DNA from: CAYPHJ01 sp964410485
GTDB taxonomy: Bacteria; Desulfobacterota; Binatia; UBA9968
Assembly (NCBI GenBank): GCA_964410485.1
Contig: CAYPHJ010000133.1
Coordinates: 1 to 10,871, forward strand
DNA: 10,871 nt
Direction of reading: 5' to 3'
Below, piece by piece: positions 5,518 through 10,871 of this stretch. The position numbers and the translations under genes were made by a program. The notes below the pieces were generated by a model, which was not told the origin of the DNA, made no database searches, and worked only from the letters and a program-made list of their open reading frames with translations. Position 1 is the stretch's first letter, and the number at the start of each line of letters is the position of its first letter.

Positions 5518-8500
5518 TCAGTTGCCGCTGACCCGGGCCGCATCGTTCTTGTTGGCTTCAAAGGCGGCCATAATAGCCTCCTCCCCGACCAAGCCCCGGC
5601 CCTCAGCTTGACGTAAAGCCTCGAGCATCCGGCGATAATCCTTGGGCATCACTTTAACAAACTGGCGGGCTGTTTCTTGCCACAATGCCAGAAGTTGCCA
5701 GGCTCGTACGCTGTGCGTGTAGATGGCATGACGTTTCAACAACTCCTCAACTTCTTGTAAGTCTGTTTCGTCCAAGCGCTCGAGTTCCACCGTTTCCATA
5801 TTGCAGCGGCCGCCAAACGTGCCGTCACTATCGAAGACGTAGGCGACACCGCCCGACATCCCGGCCGCAAAGTTGCGGCCGGTTTTCCCAATCACCACCA
5901 CTCTTCCACCGGTCATGTACTCGCAGCCATGATCACCGACGCCTTCGATGACCGCTCGCAGCCCGCTATTACGGACGCAGAAGCGTTCGCCTGCCACGCC
6001 GCGGATGTAAGCCTCGCCGGCGGTCGCGCCGTAGAAGGCGACATTGCCGACGATAATATTTTCCTCCGCCGCGAATGTCGACCCTTCCGGCGGATACAGA
6101 ATGAGCTTTCCTCCGGATAAGCCCTTGCCGAAGTAATCATTGGCATCGCCCTCGAGTTCCAGCGTCATGCCGGGCGGCACGAACGCACCGAAACTCTGGC
6201 CGGCGGAGCCTTCAAAGTGAAAGTGAATCGTGTCTTCGGGTAATCCTTCGGGGCCGCAGCGGCGAGTCACCTCACTCCCAAGAATCGTTCCCACCACTCG
6301 ATTGGTATTCCGCACAGGCAACGAAGCTTTGACCTTCTCCCGCCGTTCCAATGCGGGAGCTGCCAGATCGAGAAGCACCTGGTTGTCAAGAGCATTTTCC
6401 AGCCCATGGTTTTGCGGCACCTGACAGTAGCGACCCACATCCGCTCCGACCGGAGGCTGATAGAGAATGGCCGAGTAATCCAACCCCCTGGCTTTCCAAT
6501 GCTCCACAGCCCGGCGGACTTCGAGGCTATCGGAGCGACCAACCATTTCGCTCACCGTACGGAAGCCAAGCCTGGCCATATGCTCGCGCATCTCTTGGGC
6601 GATAAAGCGCATAAAGTTGACGACATGCGCCGGGTCTCCCGAAAACTTCTTGCGTAACTCCGGATTTTGTGTCGCCACCCCCACCGGGCAGGTATCCAAG
6701 TGGCAGACGCGCATCATAATACAGCCCAGCGCAACCAGGGCCGTTGTGGCAAAACCAAACTCTTCCGCGCCCAAGAGCGCGGCGATCACGACATCACGGC
6801 CAGTTTTCAATTGACCATCGGTTTCAACCGCGATCCGGCTACGCAGGTTATTGAGCACTAACGTCTGATGAGTCTCCGCAAGGCCCAGCTCCCAGGGGAG
6901 CCCCGCGTGTTTGATGCTGGTCTGAGGGGAAGCCCCCGTGCCGCCATCGTGTCCGCTAATTAACACGACATCGGCATGTCCCTTGGCGACTCCGGCAGCG
7001 ATGGTTCCGACGCCAATCTCCGAGACGAGCTTTACGCTGATGCGCGCATGGTGATTCGCGTTCTTCAGATCATGGATAAGCTGGGCCAGATCTTCAATAG
7101 AGTAGATATCGTGGTGCGGCGGCGGTGAAATCAAGCCCACGCCCGGCGTCGAGTGGCGCACCTTGGCAATCCATGGATACACTTTTCGCCCTGGCAGCTC
7201 GCCGCCCTCACCGGGCTTTGCTCCCTGCGCCATCTTGATCTGGAGCTCTTTGGCTTGAGTGAGATAATAGCTGGTCACGCCAAACCGCCCGGAGGCCACT
7301 TGCTTGATGGCGCTATTGCGGGAATCGCCGTTTGCTTCGGGCAGATAACGCGCCGGATCCTCGCCTCCCTCTCCGGTATTGCTTTTGCCACCGATTCTGT
7401 TCATGGCCACCGCCAGTGTCTCATGAGCCTCTTTGCTGATGGAGCCGTAAGACATGGCCCCGCTCTTGAACCGCTTCACGATCGATTCCACCGGCTCCAC
7501 CTCTTCCAACGGAATCGGTTTCGCCGCATATTTCAATTCCATGAGCCCGCGCAGAGTCGCGATATGCTCCGATTGATCGTCGATCAGCCTCGTGTACTCT
7601 TTGAAGACCCGGTAATCATTGTTACGGCAAGCCTTCTGCAATAAATGTATTGTTCGCGGGTTGAACAGATGCAGTTCCCCATCGCTCCGATATTGGTATT
7701 GCCCGTACACTTCTAGCGTATGTCCATTGAGCTGATAGGCGGGAAAAGCCTTCGCATGCTGGCGTCCCACTTCTTTCGCCACTTCCTCCAGTCCGATGCC
7801 GCCAACCCGCGACGGCGTCCAACTGAAGTACTTGTCCACGACTTCTGATCCCAGCCCAATCGCCTCGAAGATCTGCGCGCCGCAGTAGGATTTGATCGTC
7901 GAAATGCCCATCTTGGCCATGACTTTGACAACACCTTTGACCACTGCTTTGACATAGCCTTTGACAGCATCGTGGTAGGTAATATCGCGAAGCATTCCCT
8001 CATTGATCATGTCACTCAGACATTCAAAAGCGAGGTAGGGATTAACCGCTTGGACGCCGTATCCCAGAAGCAAACAAAAATGGTGCACCTCGCGCGGCTC
8101 GCCCGACTCCAGCACCAAACCCACCCGTGCCCGCGTGCCGTTGCGGATCAGGTGGTGGTGCAATCCCGAACAGGCCAGCAAAGCAGGTATGGGGGCAAGG
8201 CTCCGATCCACCCCTTTGTCCGACAGGACGATAATGGTCGCGCCTGAGTCGATGGCTCGATCCGCGGCAGCGAAGAGTTCCTCCAAAGCACGCTCGAGAC
8301 CTGCCTTGCCGCCGCTCGGATCAAACAGAATCGGCAGTGTAATCGTTCGAATTCCTGCCTGATCAATCTGCCGCAGCTTCTCCATCTCGGAGTTCTTGAG
8401 AATCGGCGCGGCAATTCTCAGCTGCCGGCAGCTCTCCGGTCGGGGATCTATGAGATTGCCTTCAGAGCCAAGGGTGAGCGTGGTGGACGTAATTAGCTCT

Positions 8501-10122
8501 TCGCGAATGGGATCGATGGGCGGATTCGTGACCTGCGCGAAGAGCTGCTTGAAATAGTTGTATAGAAGCTGAGGCTTATCCGATAACACCGCCAGCGGCG
8601 TGTCGGTCCCCATCGAGCCCACCGGCTGAATCCCGTTTTGCGCCATGGGACCGATGTTTACCCTCAGGTCTTCAAAGCTATAGCCGAAGGCTTGCAAGCG
8701 CTCGAGCGTCGCCGGATGATTGGGTGTCGGCTCTCGTTCGGGTATGTTGGGCAACTCATCGAAATGAAGCACGTTGTCCCGCAACCATTTGCTATAGGGA
8801 CAAGCTCCGGCGATCTCCTGTTTGACTTCCTCATCGCTGATGATGCGCCCTTCGGCTGTATCAACTAAGAACATTCGGCCGGGCTGCAGGCGGCGCTTTT
8901 CGAGAACCCGCTCCGGGGGCACATCGAGAACGCCGACTTCCGAAGCCATGATGACAAGGTCGTCTTTAGTCACGTAATAACGTGAGGGGCGCAGTCCGTT
9001 GCGATCAAGCACGGCGCCCACCACTGTGCCATCAGTGAAAGCAATGGAAGCCGGGCCGTCCCAAGGCTCCATCAGGCTGCTGTGATATTCGTAGAAGGCG
9101 TGTTTCTTCGGATCCATGCTGTCGTGGTTTTCCCACGGCTCCGGGATCATCATCATCATCGCGTGAGGTAACGAGCGGCCGCTCAATGCCAGAAATTCAA
9201 GCGTGTTGTCGAACTTTGCCGAGTCACTGCCGTCATCCTGAATGACAGGAAAAACTTTTTTCAGATCCGCGCCGAACAAATCAGAGGCCAATATGGCCTG
9301 GCGGGCACGCATCCAGTTCTCATTGCCGCGCAGCGTGTTGATCTCACCGTTGTGGATCAGGTACCGATACGGATGGGCCCTGCCCCAGCTGGGAAACGTA
9401 TTCGTGCTGAAACGGGAATGAACCACCGCGATGGCGCTCTCGACCAAAGGATCCGCCAGGTCGGGGTAAAACGTCACCAGTTGTCGTGGCGTCAGCATGC
9501 CTTTGTAAACAATTGTGCGGTGGGAAAGACTGGGGATATAGAAAAAATCGCCGCCCGGAAGTCCGGCGTAGCGGATTGAGTTTTCCGCGCGGCGACGGAT
9601 CACATAGAGCTTGCGCTCGAACGCCATATCGTCGTTGATCATCTCTCCGCGTCCGATGAACACCTGGCGTACGAACGGTTCGCAGCTCTTGGCTGTATCT
9701 CCAAGATAAAGGTTGTCTGTCGGCACCTTGCGCCAGCCGAGGAGCTTCTGGCCTTCGCTCGCGACGATTTCTTCCACGATCCGCTCGAACCGTCGCCTCT
9801 GGCCGCGCTCATCAGGCAAAAAGATCATCCCCACTCCATATTCTTCCGGTTCGGGAAGATGAAATCCCAACCCTTCACACGCGTGCTGAAAAAAGGCGTG
9901 GGGAACCTGCAGCAGCATACCGGCACCGTCGCCGGTATTTTCCTCACAGCCGCACGCGCCCCGGTGGTCCAGGTTCTCCAATATTTTCAGAGCCTGCTCG
10001 ACAATCTCGTTGGATCTTTTTCCTTTGATGTTGACGACGAAGCCGACGCCACAGGCATCGTGTTCGAATCTCGGATCGTAAAGCCCCTGCTTAGGAGGCA
10101 AGTCTCGAATTGTCATGCTCAT
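5518..10122 (-). CDS. gltB: Glutamate synthase large subunit
   Basis: This is the alpha subunit of GOGAT. It hydrolyses glutamine in an N-terminal amidotransferase domain and channels ammonia to a flavin site, where 2-oxoglutarate is aminated and reduced to glutamate. Length is 1534 residues, full size. A 23-residue propeptide precedes the catalytic Cys24 in HDACGVGF, the expected mature N-terminus. The class II amidotransferase domain follows, with VVHSRFSTNTFPSWGRAHP (about 233-251) and HNGEINTLRGN (257-267). The FMN synthase domain spans about 850-1220, including GAMSYGSISKEAH (888-900), GKSNTGEGGEDP (912-923), and ISGHDGGTGASP (1055-1066). Cysteines 1134, 1140 and 1145 (spacing CX5CX4C) bind the 3Fe-4S cluster. 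The GXGXG-type beta-helix follows (about 1290-1450, e.g. GKGLSGGKLILYPP). The ATG at 10122 has GGTGAG 9 bases upstream. It is followed by gltD and preceded by an Lrp-type regulator on the same strand. No frameshift or missing key residue was seen. Confidence 0.98.
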   Translation of the reverse strand: MSMTIRDLPPKQGLYDPRFEHDACGVGFVVNIKGKRSNEIVEQALKILENLDHRGACGCEENTGDGAGMLLQVPHAFFQHACEGLGFHLPEPEEYGVGMIFLPDERGQRRRFERIVEEIVASEGQKLLGWRKVPTDNLYLGDTAKSCEPFVRQVFIGRGEMINDDMAFERKLYVIRRRAENSIRYAGLPGGDFFYIPSLSHRTIVYKGMLTPRQLVTFYPDLADPLVESAIAVVHSRFSTNTFPSWGRAHPYRYLIHNGEINTLRGNENWMRARQAILASDLFGADLKKVFPVIQDDGSDSAKFDNTLEFLALSGRSLPHAMMMMIPEPWENHDSMDPKKHAFYEYHSSLMEPWDGPASIAFTDGTVVGAVLDRNGLRPSRYYVTKDDLVIMASEVGVLDVPPERVLEKRRLQPGRMFLVDTAEGRIISDEEVKQEIAGACPYSKWLRDNVLHFDELPNIPEREPTPNHPATLERLQAFGYSFEDLRVNIGPMAQNGIQPVGSMGTDTPLAVLSDKPQLLYNYFKQLFAQVTNPPIDPIREELITSTTLTLGSEGNLIDPRPESCRQLRIAAPILKNSEMEKLRQIDQAGIRTITLPILFDPSGGKAGLERALEELFAAADRAIDSGATIIVLSDKGVDRSLAPIPALLACSGLHHHLIRNGTRARVGLVLESGEPREVHHFCLLLGYGVQAVNPYLAFECLSDMINEGMLRDITYHDAVKGYVKAVVKGVVKVMAKMGISTIKSYCGAQIFEAIGLGSEVVDKYFSWTPSRVGGIGLEEVAKEVGRQHAKAFPAYQLNGHTLEVYGQYQYRSDGELHLFNPRTIHLLQKACRNNDYRVFKEYTRLIDDQSEHIATLRGLMELKYAAKPIPLEEVEPVESIVKRFKSGAMSYGSISKEAHETLAVAMNRIGGKSNTGEGGEDPARYLPEANGDSRNSAIKQVASGRFGVTSYYLTQAKELQIKMAQGAKPGEGGELPGRKVYPWIAKVRHSTPGVGLISPPPHHDIYSIEDLAQLIHDLKNANHHARISVKLVSEIGVGTIAAGVAKGHADVVLISGHDGGTGASPQTSIKHAGLPWELGLAETHQTLVLNNLRSRIAVETDGQLKTGRDVVIAALLGAEEFGFATTALVALGCIMMRVCHLDTCPVGVATQNPELRKKFSGDPAHVVNFMRFIAQEMREHMARLGFRTVSEMVGRSDSLEVRRAVEHWKARGLDYSAILYQPPVGADVGRYCQVPQNHGLENALDNQVLLDLAAPALERREKVKASLPVRNTNRVVGTILGSEVTRRCGPEGLPEDTIHFHFEGSAGQSFGAFVPPGMTLELEGDANDYFGKGLSGGKLILYPPEGSTFAAEENIIVGNVAFYGATAGEAYIRGVAGERFCVRNSGLRAVIEGVGDHGCEYMTGGRVVVIGKTGRNFAAGMSGGVAYVFDSDGTFGGRCNMETVELERLDETDLQEVEELLKRHAIYTHSVRAWQLLALWQETARQFVKVMPKDYRRMLEALRQAEGRGLVGEEAIMAAFEANKNDAARVSGN

Positions 10123-10211
10123 GGCTGCATCTCACCCATTCATAATCGTAACCATAGATGAAAACTGCGCACCCGAGAACACGTGCCCAGTTTGTGCTGG
10201 ACAAGCGCTAA

Positions 10212-10240
10212 CGCATATCGAGAAAACTAGTCGCCGTCAA
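10212..10240 (-). promoter_or_regulatory. Candidate sigma-70 promoter for gltB
   Basis: On the minus strand TTGACG (10235-10240) is followed after exactly 17 bases by TATGCG (10212-10217). The -35 box is 5 of 6 to consensus; the -10 box is weak. It lies about 90 bases upstream of the gltB ATG, within the 141-base gap after the regulator gene. The octamer TGGTTGAC overlaps the -35 box (10236-10243). The gltB gene may also be reached by read-through from the regulator gene. Confidence 0.4.
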
Positions 10241-10263
10241 CCACGCTCGGGCTCGGCGCGGCG

Positions 10264-10749
10264 CTACTTCTTTTTGCCAATCGGCTGCCCCAACAAACCG
10301 CGGTCCAGGGAGAGAATCTGGCTTTCCTTTGCGGTCGACAGGACCACCTTCGTCACCGTTCGCGTCACTCCCTCGACCGAGCGAATTTCTCCTAGCAGTC
10401 TTTCCAGAGAAGCCGTGTTGCCGGTCTTCACTTTTAAAATAAAGCTTTCGTCGCCGGTCACGTGGTGACACTCCAACACTTCCTCGCGCTGGACCATTTG
10501 CAACCAAAATTTTTCTATATCCCGCTGATGGCCCACTGAGACACCTATGAACGCGGTGATATCCTTCCCTACCTTTTTCCCATCAAGCACCGCCTGATAG
10601 TTTCTAATGACCCCGCCGGCTTCCAGCTTCTTGACTCTTTCCATAACAGCCGGCGATGAGAGCTCGACCTCCTTGGCAATTTCAGCTAGGGGGCAGCGCC
10701 CGTTGGTTTGCAGAATAGAAAGGATTTTTAAATCGGTATCGTCCAGCAA
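10264..10749 (-). CDS. Lrp/AsnC family transcriptional regulator
   Basis: This is a DNA-binding regulator of the feast/famine (Lrp/AsnC) family, 161 residues, the normal size. The N-terminal AsnC-type winged helix-turn-helix starts MLDDTDLKILSILQTNGRCP and continues with LAEIAKEVELSSPAVMERVKKLEAGGVIRNY (about 21-51). A RAM/effector domain covers about 63-140, with ITAFIGVSVG, then LECHHVTGDESFILKV (about 92-107), where the TGD segment corresponds to the usual ligand-loop region. The C-terminal tail (GLLGQPIGKKK) is basic. The start is a TTG at 10749; an in-frame stop lies shortly upstream and no better start exists. The ribosome binding site is poor, suggesting low expression. It lies 141 bases upstream of gltB on the same strand. 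Since Lrp of Escherichia coli is a known activator of gltBD, control of the adjacent operon is a reasonable inference. The amino-acid effector cannot be predicted. Confidence 0.93.
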   Translation of the reverse strand: MLDDTDLKILSILQTNGRCPLAEIAKEVELSSPAVMERVKKLEAGGVIRNYQAVLDGKKVGKDITAFIGVSVGHQRDIEKFWLQMVQREEVLECHHVTGDESFILKVKTGNTASLERLLGEIRSVEGVTRTVTKVVLSTAKESQILSLDRGLLGQPIGKKK

Positions 10750-10773
10750 CTTAATATAATTAGGTTAAAAGAT

Positions 10774-10821
10774 TGGTTGAGCTAACGTTCTTATCTCAAG
10801 ATGGCGGACATAAGTCAACCA
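10774..10821. repeat. Inverted TGGTTGA pair spanning the lrp promoter
   Basis: TGGTTGA (10774-10780) and its exact reverse complement TCAACCA (10815-10821) are separated by 34 bases and bracket the proposed promoter. One arm overlaps the -35 box; the other lies just past the expected transcription start. This arrangement would suit autorepression by a multimeric Lrp-type protein, but a 7-bp repeat can arise by chance. Confidence 0.35.
10790..10818 (-). promoter_or_regulatory. Candidate sigma-70 promoter for the Lrp-type regulator
   Basis: On the minus strand TTGACT (10813-10818, 5 of 6 to consensus) and GATAAG (10790-10795, 4 of 6) are separated by exactly 17 bases. The -10 box ends about 40 bases before the TTG start codon. 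TGGTTGAC overlaps the -35 box, as in the gltB candidate promoter. Confidence 0.5.
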
Positions 10822-10828
10822 TTGGCGC

Positions 10829-10859
10829 CGAATGGCTCATAGCGTTAACGAGCCATTCG
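10829..10859. repeat. Perfect 10-bp inverted repeat upstream of the regulator gene
   Basis: CGAATGGCTC (10829-10838) and GAGCCATTCG (10850-10859) pair perfectly around an 11-base spacer that contains GTTAAC. It begins 10 bases upstream of the proposed lrp -35 box. No T-run follows on either strand within view, so an operator is as plausible as a terminator of a gene beyond the right edge. Confidence 0.5.
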
Positions 10860-10871
10860 CCCGGAATTAGT

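Noticed and set aside
5355..5561. A 68-codon minus-strand open frame bridging the gltB end and the gltB-gltD spacer.
   Set aside because: It overlaps the gltB 3' end in another frame, has Arg/Pro/Ser/Cys-rich shadow-like composition and no convincing ribosome binding site.
7153..7644. A 163-codon plus-strand open frame antisense to gltB.
   Set aside because: It lies entirely within the conserved FMN-domain coding region of gltB; its His/Leu/Arg-rich peptide is typical of an antisense shadow in GC-rich DNA.
1..10871. Search for a CRISPR array, toxin-antitoxin pair, prophage, insertion sequence or other defence-type system.
   Set aside because: No regularly spaced repeats, transposase, integrase or paired small overlapping genes were seen; the long genes are ordinary metabolism.

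Overview
The window is mostly ordinary bacterial chromosome. It is built around a glutamate synthase (GOGAT) locus on the minus strand, with a mixed set of short exported and uncharacterised genes to its left. No rRNA, tRNA, CRISPR array, transposase, integrase or phage gene could be recognised. Base composition is moderately GC-rich. The two genes with Sec-type signal peptides, one carrying a peptidoglycan-binding domain, suggest a Gram-negative-type environmental bacterium. The sequence alone does not fix the phylum; Methylomirabilota/Rokubacteria or a soil deltaproteobacterial lineage is only a guess.

Left part (1-1671): the window opens inside the last 46 codons of an unrecognised plus-strand gene. 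A complete luciferase-like (LLM class) flavin-dependent monooxygenase follows. Then comes a gene-poor stretch of about 340 bases with short GGGACA/GCCTGTCCC inverted elements that look like a decayed REP-type repeat.

Middle (1672-3819): two plus-strand genes encode small secreted proteins. One has a charged linker plus a PG_binding_1 domain; the other is an extremely Gln/Arg/Leu-rich coiled coil. The second is convergent with, and overlaps by 18 bases, a minus-strand gene for an uncharacterised protein of about 220 residues. The gap before gltD holds a plus-strand terminator-like hairpin with no obvious gene in front of it, and a perfect short palindrome.

Right part (3820-10871): lrp-type regulator, gltB and gltD run in that order on the minus strand. 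GltB (1534 aa) and GltD (494 aa) carry every recognisable catalytic and cofactor motif of NADPH-type GOGAT, so ammonium assimilation through glutamine synthetase/GOGAT is expected. The Lrp/AsnC regulator lies directly upstream. Its candidate promoter and the candidate gltB promoter share the octamer TGGTTGAC over their -35 boxes, and the lrp promoter also has an inverted copy and a perfect 10-bp inverted repeat nearby. This suggests, but does not prove, a self-contained Lrp-controlled gltBD unit. That regulatory layout is the most interesting signal in the window; I found no convincing undescribed multi-gene system.
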